Shown: in pieces, positions 24,291 through 34,174 of the stretch | How the letters are laid out: the number at the start of each line of letters is the position of its first letter | How positions within the stretch are numbered: the first letter of the stretch is position 1 | Assembly (NCBI RefSeq): GCF_003931915.1 | Contig: NZ_RSAA01000017.1 | Location: 281,544-345,543, forward strand | Reading direction: 5' to 3' | Length of the DNA: 64,000 bases | Origin: Saccharopolyspora rhizosphaerae | GTDB taxonomy: Bacteria; Actinomycetota; Actinomycetes; Mycobacteriales; Pseudonocardiaceae | The notes under the pieces: model-generated | The model's input: only the letters and a program-made list of their open reading frames with translations | Databases searched by the model: none | Told to the model about the DNA's origin: nothing | Program-made: the position numbers and the translations under genes

Positions 24291-25463
24291 CTAGTGGAGG
24301 ACTGAGGTGGGGACGGAGTAGCCGCGGACCCGCTGGGGGTGGTCGCCCACCGGGATCCGGGCGGTCTCCTCCGTGCCGTTGAAGTCGATCACCGAGATGT
24401 CGTCGCTGTCGCTGTTGGACAGGAAGCAGCGCTGGCCGTCCGGGCTGGTGGCGGCCCAGTAGGGCTTCTTGCCGACCGGCACGATGGCGTCGGTGGTCAG
24501 CGACGGGACCGACACGATGGCCGCGTAGTCCGAGATCGTGCCCGCGTCGCACAGCTTGGTGCCGTCGGCGTTGGCGCTGAGGCCGTGGTGCGCGGAGTCC
24601 AGCGGGTAGTCCTCGCGCTTCATCTTCTGCGCGTCCTCGGACAGCGGCAGGTGCACGGTGCGGGTGACGCGCTTCTCGTCGAGGCTGTACTCGACGAAGC
24701 CGTTGTGGAACGACAGCTGCGCGTACATCGTCCGACCGTCCGGGGTCACGATGAACGGCCGGATGCCGACGCCGAAGTCGATGGTGTCGCGGACCTGCTT
24801 GGTGGCGGTGTCCACGATGGTCAGCTGCCGCTTGCCCTTGAGCGCGTCCAGCGCCGGGTCGTCGGGCATGACGACGCGCCCGATGGTGGCGTTGTACAGC
24901 GTGCTCCCGTCGGCGGAGTACCGGTTCTCGTGCGGGAAGTCACCGGTCGGGAAGCTGCCGGTGACGCTGCCGTCGGCGGGGTTGAGCAGCTGCACGACGT
25001 TGGCGGTGGTGGCCGAGACCGCCAGTTCGGCGCCGTCGGGCGAGAGCGCCATGTGGTCGGAGCGGTAGCCCTCGACCGGAGTGCGCCAGATCTGCTCGCC
25101 GGTGGCGATCTCGTAGGCGGCGACGTCCCCGAGACTGGGCCGCGAGACGTACATGGTCGTGCCGTCCGGCGAGACCGCGATGTCGTCGACGAGCTGGTCG
25201 TGGCCTTCGCCGGCGGTCTCGCGGATGACCAGCATCGCCGCGTGCTGGTCGGGGGTAATCTCGCGCTTCCGCTGCTCGAGGTCGGGAACCACGTCGATGC
25301 GCTGGTGCTTGTCGAAGTCGACGGCGTCGACCAGGTCGACGGTGCCCTCCCAGTTGTTGCCGACGAACATCACGTCGCGGCGCTCGTCGGCCACCGCCGA
25401 GGCCGGGAGCGCCGTGAGCGCGACGAGCGCTGCCGCGCCGAGAGCCCAGGTCCTGCGTCGCAT
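24291..25463 (-). CDS. Secreted YncE-like beta-propeller protein
   Basis: The 390-aa protein has a signal peptide (MRRRTWALGAAALVALTALP, Ala-X-Ala near residue 25), then repeated blades with Ser-Pro-Asp-Gly turns (VSPDGTTMYVSRPSLGDVAA, LSPDGAELAVSATTANVVQL, VTPDGRTMYAQLS, TSPDGQRCFLSNSDSDDISV). This is the YVTN/YncE seven-bladed propeller family. No catalytic residues are recognised. The ATG at 25463 starts at the signal peptide; the longer frame to 25571 is rejected. It lies 122 bp downstream of the amylase gene on the same strand and may be co-expressed with it. Function is unknown, probably binding. Confidence 0.85.
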   Translation of the reverse strand: MRRRTWALGAAALVALTALPASAVADERRDVMFVGNNWEGTVDLVDAVDFDKHQRIDVVPDLEQRKREITPDQHAAMLVIRETAGEGHDQLVDDIAVSPDGTTMYVSRPSLGDVAAYEIATGEQIWRTPVEGYRSDHMALSPDGAELAVSATTANVVQLLNPADGSVTGSFPTGDFPHENRYSADGSTLYNATIGRVVMPDDPALDALKGKRQLTIVDTATKQVRDTIDFGVGIRPFIVTPDGRTMYAQLSFHNGFVEYSLDEKRVTRTVHLPLSEDAQKMKREDYPLDSAHHGLSANADGTKLCDAGTISDYAAIVSVPSLTTDAIVPVGKKPYWAATSPDGQRCFLSNSDSDDISVIDFNGTEETARIPVGDHPQRVRGYSVPTSVLH

Positions 25464-25585
25464 CCGAATCGCCCTTCTCCGCACATGTGGGATCAACCGC
25501 TCAACGAACGTGAGATCAACCCGGATGTGCCCGGCGCGCAGGAGTTCGGCGAATGCGTCCGAACAGACCACGCGCCGGGCAGCGA

Positions 25586-27034
25586 TCAGCCGAGCGCAGC
25601 TCCGGCGTGCAGCGCGAGACCCGAGTTCGGGGCCACGGTTGCGGTGAACGTGCCGTCGTCAGCGACCTCGACGGTCTGTCCGGTGCACGAGCCGTTCACG
25701 ACCTCGCCGGACATGACGTCGCAGTAGCTGCCCGCGGGCAACGACGTCTGGAAAGTCCGCGAGAGCTCGCCGCCTTCGCGGTTGATCACCGCGAAACCCT
25801 TGTCCTGCCGGCCGAACGCGATCTGCCCGCCGCCGTTGTCCCACCAGTCGGTGAGCCCGGTGCCGGCGACCGCGCCGTGGAACCCGGCCATGCCCGCGAT
25901 GATCGGGTGCCGTTGCTCGCACACCCACGCCGGGTCGTCGCAGGAGGCGGGTTTCGTCGTGCCGTCGGCCTCGGCCGGCGGGCCCGCTTCGGTGTCGTCG
26001 AAGGCGAAGCTCGAGATCAGCTGCGGCGTGCCGTAGGGGTGGGCCAGTTCGAAGGCCACGGCCAGGTCGTAGGCCGTGCCGTCCTTGTAGGTCAGCGTCG
26101 GTGAGCTTCGCTGGGTGTCGTGGTTGTCGACGAACACCACGGCCTGGCCACCCGGCAGCGTCATCGAGTCCCCGAGGTTCGCCAGCTGCGCGAGCGAGCC
26201 GTTCTTGAACGCGTCGCTGACCTTGCCCTGGTAGGCGAACTCGGTGACGTCACCGTTGCCGGTGTACTCCCCCGCGGTCGTGGTGGAGTCGGCGATGACC
26301 TCCTGGAACACGTACGGCTTCTGCCCGGTCCCGGGCACCTCGTCGAGCCCGCCGAAGATCGCGCCGACGTCCTCCGGCGGCATGTGCTTGACGCCGTCGA
26401 CCCGGAACCCGGACACGCCCAGGCTGATCAGGTCGTTGAGGTAGTTGATCTCGGACTGGCGGACCCAGTCGCTCTCGGTCTTGAGGTCGGCGAGCCCGAC
26501 GAGCTCGCAGTTCCGGACCTCCCACTTGTCCTCGTAGTGGGCGATGTCGCGGCGGCAGTCGTGGAAGTCCGCGTCCGAGTAGGTGCCGGGGTAGTCGTAC
26601 TTGGTGAACTCCGAGCCGGCGCTGCCCGGGTGGTCGCCGTCCGAGCCGGCCATGTGGTTGACCACGGCGTCGACGTAGACCTGCACGCCGGCGTCGTTGC
26701 AGGTCTTGACCATGTTCGCGAACTGCTCGCGGTTCCCGCGGCGGGTTTCGAGCTGGTAGCTGATCGGCTGGTAGTCCTGGTACCAGGGGTGACCGGCCTC
26801 GGGCAGCACGATGTGCTCCTGCGGCGGCGAGACCTGGACGGCGCCGAACCCCTTCGGCCCGAGGAAGTCGGTGCACTCGCTGGCGATCGAGTCCCACGGC
26901 CACTGGAACATCTGGATGATCGGGCCGGCCACCGGTGCGGTGGCCGGTGCCGGAGCGCGTTCCTGGCCCCACGCGGCGGGCACCGCGGCAGCGCCGACCA
27001 CGACCGCGGCCAGCGCCATTGCCGGTAATCGCAT
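25586..27034 (-). CDS. Secreted alpha-amylase, glycoside hydrolase family 13
   Basis: The 482-aa enzyme starts MRLPAMALAAVVVGAAAVPA, a signal peptide, so it acts outside the cell. The fold resembles animal and Streptomyces alpha-amylases: IIQMFQWPWDSIASECTDFL, VYVDAVVNHMAGSDG, nucleophile Asp in GFRVDGVKHM, acid/base Glu in PYVFQEVIAD and VVFVDNHDTQR. A C-terminal beta domain follows (from about residue 385), and there is no starch-binding module. Starch fragments could be imported by the malEFG-type system and split by the alpha-glucosidase. AAGGAGGAAGG precedes the ATG at 27034. A LacI-type operator and a consensus-like promoter lie upstream. Confidence 0.95.
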   Translation of the reverse strand: MRLPAMALAAVVVGAAAVPAAWGQERAPAPATAPVAGPIIQMFQWPWDSIASECTDFLGPKGFGAVQVSPPQEHIVLPEAGHPWYQDYQPISYQLETRRGNREQFANMVKTCNDAGVQVYVDAVVNHMAGSDGDHPGSAGSEFTKYDYPGTYSDADFHDCRRDIAHYEDKWEVRNCELVGLADLKTESDWVRQSEINYLNDLISLGVSGFRVDGVKHMPPEDVGAIFGGLDEVPGTGQKPYVFQEVIADSTTTAGEYTGNGDVTEFAYQGKVSDAFKNGSLAQLANLGDSMTLPGGQAVVFVDNHDTQRSSPTLTYKDGTAYDLAVAFELAHPYGTPQLISSFAFDDTEAGPPAEADGTTKPASCDDPAWVCEQRHPIIAGMAGFHGAVAGTGLTDWWDNGGGQIAFGRQDKGFAVINREGGELSRTFQTSLPAGSYCDVMSGEVVNGSCTGQTVEVADDGTFTATVAPNSGLALHAGAALG

Positions 27035-27077
27035 GACCTTCCTCCTTCGCACAACCTGCGACGAGCGAACGCCTACG

Positions 27078-27106
27078 ATCACATTTTCTTGCGAAGGTAA
27101 AGTCAA
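27078..27106 (-). promoter_or_regulatory. Alpha-amylase promoter
   Basis: TTGACT (27101-27106), a 17-nt spacer and TGTGAT (27078-27083) on the minus strand, 43 bp before the start codon. The spacer holds GCAAGAAAATGT, which matches operator O2 at 8 of 12 positions. Confidence 0.6.
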
Positions 27107-27146
27107 TACGCCAACGGACCCAGGGATTTACCAGCAATAACACCTC

Positions 27147-27158
27147 GCAAAACTTTGC
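27147..27158. promoter_or_regulatory. LacI-type operator O3 upstream of the amylase
   Basis: GCAAAACTTTGC has the same GCAAA-N2-TTTGC symmetry as O1, 41 bp upstream of the amylase -35. Confidence 0.6.
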
Positions 27159-27205
27159 ACCGCAGTGGGAACGACCGGGCGCGATCAGCCGACCGAGCCC
27201 GGCTC

Positions 27206-28500
<1,295 letters not shown>

Positions 28501-28525
28501 GTCGTCACCCCGCCTGAACAGCGAC

Positions 28526-28555
28526 GAGGCCGGCACCCGAGCGGGTGCCGGCCTC
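28526..28555. terminator. Terminator between S4 gene and erpA
   Basis: A perfect 13-bp stem (GAGGCCGGCACCC / GGGTGCCGGCCTC) with a GAGC loop, followed by TTT on the plus strand, lies between convergent genes. Confidence 0.85.
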
Positions 28556-28578
28556 TTTCCGAAACGGTGTGCTCGTGA

Positions 28579-28941
28579 TCAGTGGAACGAGTCACCGCAG
28601 GCGCACGAACCGCCTGCGTTGGGGTTGTCGATCGTGAAGCCCTGCTTCTCGATGGAGTCGACGAAGTCGATGACCGCGCCCTCCAGGTACGGAGCGCTCA
28701 TCCGGTCGACGACCACGCCGAGGCCCTCGAAGTCCCGCCTCGCGTCACCGTCGAGGGTGCGCTCGTCGAAGAAGAGCTGGTAGCGCAGGCCCGCGCAGCC
28801 ACCCGGCTGGACGGCGATGCGCAGGTGCATGTCGTCACGACCCTCCTGTTCCAGCAGGGCCTTGGCCTTCTGGGCAGCAGAGTCGGTCAGCGTGACACCG
28901 TGGGCAGGCGCCTCGGTCTCAGTCGTGTTCGGGGCGGTCAT
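28579..28941 (-). CDS. erpA: A-type iron-sulfur carrier/insertion protein
   Basis: The 120-aa protein has the HesB/IscA fold with all three cluster-binding cysteines: PGGCAGLRYQLFFDE and the C-terminal GGSCACGDSFH. It hands Fe-S clusters to client enzymes; LipA, the Rieske protein and the Fe-S dehydrogenase in this window are possible clients. The start follows GAGGGAG in front of the ATG at 28941; the first ~18 residues are an acidic, disordered tail. Rv2204c occupies the same position. Confidence 0.95.
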   Translation of the reverse strand: MTAPNTTETEAPAHGVTLTDSAAQKAKALLEQEGRDDMHLRIAVQPGGCAGLRYQLFFDERTLDGDARRDFEGLGVVVDRMSAPYLEGAVIDFVDSIEKQGFTIDNPNAGGSCACGDSFH

Positions 28942-29140
28942 GGACACTCCCTCGTGGTCTCGCTCTCCGATTCCGGCGTGACTGTCAACCACGGCCGGAT
29001 CCGGGGTGTTCCCGCGGGCGAACCCGGGGACGGTTCGGTCTCCTCTCCCCATGGTGGCACAACACCGCGCGGATCAGGTGTGACGTCGCAGTCCCAGGAC
29101 GAACCGGGCGGTCTCCTGCAAGCCCGCCGAGCACGTCGAA

Positions 29141-29146
29141 TAACCT
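29141..29146 (+). promoter_or_regulatory. -10 element, leaderless start of DUF3043 gene
   Basis: TAACCT, 6 nt before the GTG at 29153. The GGAGGT between them is too close to the start codon to serve as a ribosome binding site. Confidence 0.5.
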
Positions 29147-29152
29147 GGAGGT

Positions 29153-29791
29153 GTGAGGTTCCTTCGCCGCAGCAGCGCAGAGCAGACCGCGAGCACGGAC
29201 GCCGAGGACGGCGTCGAGCAGACCGCGGAGGAGCGCGCGCAACATCACACCCCCAAGAAGGGCAAGCCCACGCCCAAGCGGCGTGAGGCCGAGGGCAGGC
29301 GCCGCGGTCCGGTGCCGCCTCCGCCGATGACGCAGCGCGAGGCCGTCAAGCGGGCCCGGGGCAACAAGGAGGAGCGCCGCAAGGCCACCCAGGAGCGCCG
29401 CGAGCGCATGATGCAGGGTGACGACCGCTACCTGATGCCCCGCGACAAGGGCCCGGTGCGCGCCCACGTCCGCGACCTGGTGGACACCCGCAGGCACCTG
29501 ATGGGCCTGTTCATGCCGCTGGTGCTGATCGTCTTCGCCACCACGCTGGCGCAGAACCTGCTCATCCAGCAGTACGCGACGCTGTTCTGCCTGGCCCTGC
29601 TGATCATGATGGTCGTCGAGGGAACGCTGCTGGGCCGCTACGTCAACAAGCGGGTCCGCGCCAAGTTCCCGGACCACCAGGACCGCCCGTTCTCGCTGGG
29701 CTGGTACGCCTTCACCCGCGCCATGCAGATCCGCAAGCTGCGGGTACCGCGCCCCCGCTACACCCCCAAGGACATCGCCAAGATCGGCTGA
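29153..29791 (+). CDS. DUF3043 membrane protein
   Basis: The 212-aa protein has a long, strongly charged N-terminal half (KKGKPTPKRREAEGRRR, then an Arg/Lys/Glu-rich helix up to about residue 85), two adjacent transmembrane helices (LMGLFMPLVLIVFATTLAQN and LFCLALLIMMVVEGTLLGRY), and a basic C-terminal tail (QIRKLRVPRPRYTPKD). This is the DUF3043 layout conserved next to erpA and cobT in actinobacteria (Rv2206). The function is unknown; the charged arm could bind nucleic acid or ribosomes (speculative). Confidence 0.9.
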   Translation: MRFLRRSSAEQTASTDAEDGVEQTAEERAQHHTPKKGKPTPKRREAEGRRRGPVPPPPMTQREAVKRARGNKEERRKATQERRERMMQGDDRYLMPRDKGPVRAHVRDLVDTRRHLMGLFMPLVLIVFATTLAQNLLIQQYATLFCLALLIMMVVEGTLLGRYVNKRVRAKFPDHQDRPFSLGWYAFTRAMQIRKLRVPRPRYTPKDIAKIG

Positions 29792-29930
29792 TCCGGCTGC
29801 TCCTGGACGCGCCCCGCCCACGTCGTGAGCGGGGCGCTCGTCGTCGCGGCCACCCGCTCGCACTGCGTTGCCGGGTCCACCGCTCCTAGGCTCGGTCGGT
29901 CAAGCACCACGGCAACCGAGGAGGGGCACC

Positions 29931-31076
29931 ATGGCCCAGTCGATCCGGACGATGATCAGCCCCGAGCGCTACGTCCAGGGCAAAGGCGCGATCCACCAGC
30001 TCGGCCACCACCTCAGCCAGATCGGCTCGAAGCCGGTGCTGGTCGCCGACGACGTGGTGTGGGGCTTCGTCGGCGACGACGTCGAGGCCTCGCTGACCGA
30101 GGCGGAGCTACCCGTGGACCGCCGTGCCTTCGGCGGGGTCCCGAGCGCCAAGGAGGTGGACCGGCTCGTCGGCGAGGTCACCTCGGCAGGAGCCGACGTG
30201 CTCGTCGCGATCGGCGGCGGCAGCACCATCGACGCCGTGAAGGCGGCCGGGCACCTCGCCGGGGTCCGGTGGGCCAACGCGCCCACGGTCGCCTCGACCG
30301 ACGCTCCGTGCAGCGCCCTGTCGGTGATCTACACCGAGGAGGGCGAGTTCGAGGCGTACCGGTTCTTCCCGCGCAACCCCGACCTGGTCCTGGTCGACTC
30401 GCAGGTGGTCGCCAACGCGCCCGCCGAGTTCCTGGTCGCGGGTGTCGGCGACGCGCTCGCCACCTGGCTCGAGGCGCGCGCCACCTCCCGGTCGGGCTCC
30501 ACGACCATGGCCGGTGGGCTGCCCACCCTCACCGGCACCGCACTGGCGAAGCTGAGCTGGGACGTGCTGTGGGAGAACGCGCTGCCGGCCATCGACGCCG
30601 TCCGCGACCACCAGGTCACCCCCGCCGTGGAGAAGGTCATCGAAGCGAACACGCTGCTGTCCGGGCTGGGCTTCGAGTCGGGCGGGCTCGCCGCCGCGCA
30701 CGCCATCCACAACGGTCTGACCTCGGTCGCCGCCACGCACGGCCTCGCGCACGGGCAGAAGGTCAACCTGGGCTCGGTCGCCCAGCTCGTCCTGGAGGGC
30801 GCGCCGCCCGCCGAGCTGCGCGAGTTCGTCGAGTTCACCACCGAGGTCGGACTGCCCACGACGCTCGTCGAGGTCGGCATCAAGCCGGACGACGCCGAGT
30901 CGGTGCGCGCGGTCGCCACCGCGGCAGCCGCCGAGGGCGAGACCATCCACTCGATGCCCTTCGAGGTCACCGCCGAGGACGTGGCCGCCGCCCTCGCCTC
31001 GATCGACCGCCACGCCACGAAGATCCGCGAGCGGGCGCACCTGCCCGCCCCGACCCCCTACACCGCGAAGCACTGA
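29931..31076 (+). CDS. Iron/zinc-containing alcohol dehydrogenase, glycerol dehydrogenase type
   Basis: The 381-aa protein has an N-terminal NAD-binding half (DVLVAIGGGSTIDAVKAAGH) and a helical metal-binding half. Metal ligands are Asp in GVGDALATWLEA, His in AAAHAIHNGL and His in THGLAHGQKVNLG. These motifs are closest to GldA-type glycerol dehydrogenases, which oxidise glycerol to dihydroxyacetone with NAD. Glycerol-1-phosphate dehydrogenases share this fold, so the substrate is probable rather than certain. GAGGAGGGG precedes the ATG. The stop is 4 bp from that of the convergent deaminase gene. Confidence 0.88.
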   Translation: MAQSIRTMISPERYVQGKGAIHQLGHHLSQIGSKPVLVADDVVWGFVGDDVEASLTEAELPVDRRAFGGVPSAKEVDRLVGEVTSAGADVLVAIGGGSTIDAVKAAGHLAGVRWANAPTVASTDAPCSALSVIYTEEGEFEAYRFFPRNPDLVLVDSQVVANAPAEFLVAGVGDALATWLEARATSRSGSTTMAGGLPTLTGTALAKLSWDVLWENALPAIDAVRDHQVTPAVEKVIEANTLLSGLGFESGGLAAAHAIHNGLTSVAATHGLAHGQKVNLGSVAQLVLEGAPPAELREFVEFTTEVGLPTTLVEVGIKPDDAESVRAVATAAAAEGETIHSMPFEVTAEDVAAALASIDRHATKIRERAHLPAPTPYTAKH

Positions 31077-31080
31077 CGCT

Positions 31081-31518
31081 TCAGGCCCACTGCGGGACGT
31101 CCTCCGGGAACGCCCCCGCCGCCCAGTGGCGCGGCAGCGCTTCGCGCAAGGTCAGCCACTGGACCTCGGTCGGGTCTGAGGGGCCGGGGACGGCCACGAG
31201 CACGTCCGGGCCGTGGTCGGCGAGGCGTTCCCGGCAGATCCCGCACGGGCTCAGCACCAGGTGCGACCCGTCCTCGGCCCGGTGCAGGCAGATCGACGCC
31301 ACGATCGCGCGGTCGAGCCGGTGCGCCGCGCAGTAGGGCTCGACCTCGTGGCACAGGTTCGTGCTCGGGTTGATCGGGTCGGGACCGGTCCCGGTGAGGA
31401 CGGTCCCGTCGTCGAGCAGCATCGCTGCCGCTCCGGCGGGCCCTCCGCCGGGGAAGCGGTCGGCGATCAGCCGGCGGCACTCGGCCGCGGTCCTCTCCAG
31501 CAGCTCTCCGCTGACCAC
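31081..31518 (-). CDS. Cytidine/blasticidin deaminase-like zinc protein
   Basis: The 145-aa protein has a cytidine deaminase fold with a PCxxC zinc motif (LSPCGICRERL). The first motif reads NLCHEVEPYC, where the catalytic Glu follows Cys-His; classic cytidine deaminases have Cys-Ala-Glu. The pattern fits a divergent actinobacterial branch, and nucleoside specificity is uncertain. The GTG at 31518 follows GGGGAG; the frame is open to 31638 but that part has no family character. Confidence 0.8.
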   Translation of the reverse strand: MVSGELLERTAAECRRLIADRFPGGGPAGAAAMLLDDGTVLTGTGPDPINPSTNLCHEVEPYCAAHRLDRAIVASICLHRAEDGSHLVLSPCGICRERLADHGPDVLVAVPGPSDPTEVQWLTLREALPRHWAAGAFPEDVPQWA

Positions 31519-31702
31519 GCGCTCTCCCCTCGTCCAGACCCGCGGGCCCCTCGTCCCAGCGCCCCCATCATGGCCAACCTCGGTCCGCCCCACCCGTGCT
31601 CGGCGAAGATCGGACTCAGCGCGCATGACACCGCACACGGCTCGCCCCTCCGGAGCGGGGTGTGCGGGTACCGTCTCGTCGGTCGTTGATCGAGGAGGTC
31701 GT

Positions 31703-32242
31703 GTGCGGTCGTTGGTGCTGGGCGGGGCGAGGTCCGGGAAGTCGGCGCACGCCGAGGGCCTGGTGCCGGAGGACGCGCCGGTGACCTACGTGGCCACCGC
31801 GCGGCGGGATCCCTCCGACGCCGAGTGGAACGAGCGGATCGCCGCGCACGTGGCGCGACGGCCGGCGGCGTGGCGGACCGTGGAGGCGCCCGATCCCGCC
31901 TCGCCGCGGCGGGTTCTCGCCGAGGCCGGCGACGGTGATCACGTTCTGGTGGATGATCTGGCCACCTGGCTGACCGGTGTCCTCGACGACGCGGGGGCGT
32001 GGGAGCGCGACCGCGCCGCGCTGGCCGTCGTCGCGGAGCACTGCGACGCGCTGGTCACCGCCGTGTCCGAGGGGTCCGGGCACGTGGTCCTGGTGTCGGC
32101 CGAGGTCGGCCTCGGCGTCGTGCCCGAGACCCGGTCTGGAAGGCTGTTCCGGGACGAGCTCGGCTCGCTCAACGCCCGGCTGGCGGCGGTGTGCGACGAG
32201 GTGCTGCTGCTGGTCGCCGGATGTCCACTGCGGATCCGGTGA
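31703..32242 (+). CDS. cobU: Cobinamide kinase / cobinamide-phosphate guanylyltransferase
   Basis: The 179-aa protein has the P-loop LVLGGARSGKSAHAEGL at the N-terminus, the YVATARRDPSDAEWNERI stretch and the VLVDDLATWL and SAEVGLGVVPETRSGRLFRD motifs of CobU/CobP. It phosphorylates adenosylcobinamide and activates it with GMP for lower-loop attachment. The GTG at 31703 lies four nt after GAGGAGG. It starts the cobU-cobT-cobS run (48-bp gap to cobT). No cobalamin riboswitch is seen upstream. Confidence 0.94.
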   Translation: MRSLVLGGARSGKSAHAEGLVPEDAPVTYVATARRDPSDAEWNERIAAHVARRPAAWRTVEAPDPASPRRVLAEAGDGDHVLVDDLATWLTGVLDDAGAWERDRAALAVVAEHCDALVTAVSEGSGHVVLVSAEVGLGVVPETRSGRLFRDELGSLNARLAAVCDEVLLLVAGCPLRIR

Positions 32243-32290
32243 GCACCGGAGGGCCTTGCTGAGCTGCGGTTTTCAACACGGAGGTTTCGC

Positions 32291-33364
32291 TTGTCCACCG
32301 AACAGAACGACCCCGGCCGGATCGAGTTCCCGCCGGTCCCGGCGCCCGACGAGCAGGCCTCGCGGCACGCCGTGGCGCGGCAGGCTCAGCTGACCAAGCC
32401 GGCCGGTTCGCTGGGTCGGCTGGAGGAGCTGGGCGTGTGGTTCGCCGGGCGGCAGGGCGCGTGCCCGCCGCGCCCGCCCGCACGCCCGCGGGTCGTCGTC
32501 TTCGCCGGTGATCACGGCATCGCGCAGCACGGCGTGTCCGCCTACCCGCCCGAGGTCACCGGGCAGATGGTCGGCAACTTCCTCTCCGGTGGCGCCGCCG
32601 TCAACGTGCTGGCCGCGCACGCCGGGGCGACCGTGCGGGTGGTGGACATGTCGGTCACCGTCGACACCCCGCCGGTGGTCAGCGCGCACAAGGTGCGCCG
32701 AGGCTCCGGGGTGATCGACCGCGAGGACGCGCTGACCGACGAGGAGGTCCGAGCCGCCATCCGGGCCGGGCGGACCGTCGCCGACGAGGAGGTCGACTCG
32801 GGCGCCGACCTGCTCATCGCCGGGGACATGGGCATCGGCAACACCACGCCCGCCGCGGTGCTGATCTCGCTGCTCACCGGCACCGAGCCGGTCGCCGTCG
32901 TCGGCCGCGGCACCGGCATCGACGACCAGGCGTGGATGCGCAAGACCGCGGCGATCCGCGACGCGCTGCGTCGCGCCCGCAAGGTCCACGACGATCCGGT
33001 CGCACTGCTGCGCACGGTCACGGGCGCCGACATCGCCGCGCTCGCCGGCTTCCTCGCCCAGGCTTCAGTGCGCAAGACACCCGTGCTGCTGGACGGGGTC
33101 GTGGTCGGCGCGGCCGCGCTGGTCGCCGAGGAGCTCGCGCCCGGAGCGCGGCAGTGGTGGCTGGCCGGGCACCGGCCGGCCGAACCGGGTGGTCCCCTGG
33201 TGCTGCAGCACCTCGATCTGGAGCCGGTGCTGGACCTGGGACTGCGTCTCGGTGAGGGGTCCGGCGCGCTGACCGCGCTGCCGGTGCTCACCGCCGCGGT
33301 GAAGGTGCTCGCCGAGATGGCCACCTTCGACGAAGCCGGCGTCGCCGGCGAGGCCGGGGCGTGA
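32291..33364 (+). CDS. cobT: Nicotinate-nucleotide--dimethylbenzimidazole phosphoribosyltransferase
   Basis: The 357-aa enzyme activates the lower ligand base of cobalamin by adding phosphoribose. Family motifs are [58 protein letters not shown] and the catalytic Glu in [16 protein letters not shown]. The start is a TTG at 32291, with GGAGG just upstream. The stop overlaps the GTG of cobS (GTGA), so the genes are coupled. Confidence 0.95.
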   Translation: MSTEQNDPGRIEFPPVPAPDEQASRHAVARQAQLTKPAGSLGRLEELGVWFAGRQGACPPRPPARPRVVVFAGDHGIAQHGVSAYPPEVTGQMVGNFLSGGAAVNVLAAHAGATVRVVDMSVTVDTPPVVSAHKVRRGSGVIDREDALTDEEVRAAIRAGRTVADEEVDSGADLLIAGDMGIGNTTPAAVLISLLTGTEPVAVVGRGTGIDDQAWMRKTAAIRDALRRARKVHDDPVALLRTVTGADIAALAGFLAQASVRKTPVLLDGVVVGAAALVAEELAPGARQWWLAGHRPAEPGGPLVLQHLDLEPVLDLGLRLGEGSGALTALPVLTAAVKVLAEMATFDEAGVAGEAGA

Positions 33365-34101
33365 TCGACGGGCTGCGGCTCGCGCTGTCCTGGCTGACGG
33401 TGCTGCCGGTCCCCGCGGGCCAGGTCGACGACCGCGCGTGCCGGAGGGCCATCTCGTTCGCCCCGGTCGTGGGCGCGCTCGTCGGGGGTTTCGGAGCGCT
33501 GGTGCTGTGGGGGCTCAGCGCGGTGGGCGCTCCCCCGCTGCTGGCCGGGATCCTGGTCGTGGCGCTGTGGGTGCTGGTCACCCGGGGGATGCACGTGGAC
33601 GGGCTGGCCGACACCGTCGACGGGCTCGGCTGCTACGGACCGCCGGAACGCGCGCTGCAGGTGATGCGCGACGGAGGTGCGGGACCGTTCGCGGTGGTCG
33701 CGCTGATCCTGGTGATCGGAGCGCAGGCGGTCGGCATCGGCACGCTCGCGCACACCCCGTGGGTGCTGCTCCTCGCCTGCACGACGGGTCGGGCCGCCTT
33801 CGTGCTGTGCTGCCGAGCGGGTCTTCCGCCCGCGCGACCGGAAGGCATGGGCGCGCTCGTGGCGGGCAGCCAACCGCTGTGGCTGGTGGTCGCCTGGTGG
33901 CTCGTGGCCTCGGCCGCTGCCGTGCTGATCAGCCCTGCGGCCGCGGTCTCGGTCGTCGTCGCCGCGGGCGTGCTGGTGCTGTTCACCCGCCACGTCCGCC
34001 GGCGCTTCGGCGGGATCACCGGGGACGTCCTCGGTGCGGCTTCGGAACTGGCCACCACGATCGTCCTGGTGGGTGCGCCCCTCGGCGGCGGCCCGGTGTG
34101 A
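33361..34101 (+). CDS. cobS: Adenosylcobinamide-GDP ribazoletransferase (cobalamin synthase)
   Basis: The 246-aa integral membrane enzyme performs the last step of nucleotide-loop assembly, joining GDP-cobinamide to alpha-ribazole. It begins [20 protein letters not shown] and has the conserved acidic motif [20 protein letters not shown] plus several hydrophobic helices. The GTG start overlaps the cobT stop by 4 nt. Confidence 0.95.
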   Translation: MIDGLRLALSWLTVLPVPAGQVDDRACRRAISFAPVVGALVGGFGALVLWGLSAVGAPPLLAGILVVALWVLVTRGMHVDGLADTVDGLGCYGPPERALQVMRDGGAGPFAVVALILVIGAQAVGIGTLAHTPWVLLLACTTGRAAFVLCCRAGLPPARPEGMGALVAGSQPLWLVVAWWLVASAAAVLISPAAAVSVVVAAGVLVLFTRHVRRRFGGITGDVLGAASELATTIVLVGAPLGGGPV

Positions 34102-34126
34102 CGCGCAGCGTTCCCCGCACGTGAGA

Positions 34127-34159
34127 GCGCCCCCTGCGATCGACGATCGCAGGGGGCGC
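34127..34159. terminator. Bidirectional terminator between cobS and ilvE
   Basis: A perfect 15-bp stem (GCGCCCCCTGCGATC / GATCGCAGGGGGCGC) with a 3-nt loop lies between convergent genes. Confidence 0.85.
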
Positions 34160-34174
34160 GTCACCTGAGCCTGA

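Noticed and set aside
16351..27034. Carbohydrate block as a mobile island
   Set aside because: It interrupts the conserved order, but no integrase, transposase, tRNA or flanking repeat is visible, and base composition looks like the neighbours.
31519..31702. Cobalamin riboswitch before cobU
   Set aside because: The short upstream space has no B12-box-like sequence or fold that I can recognise.
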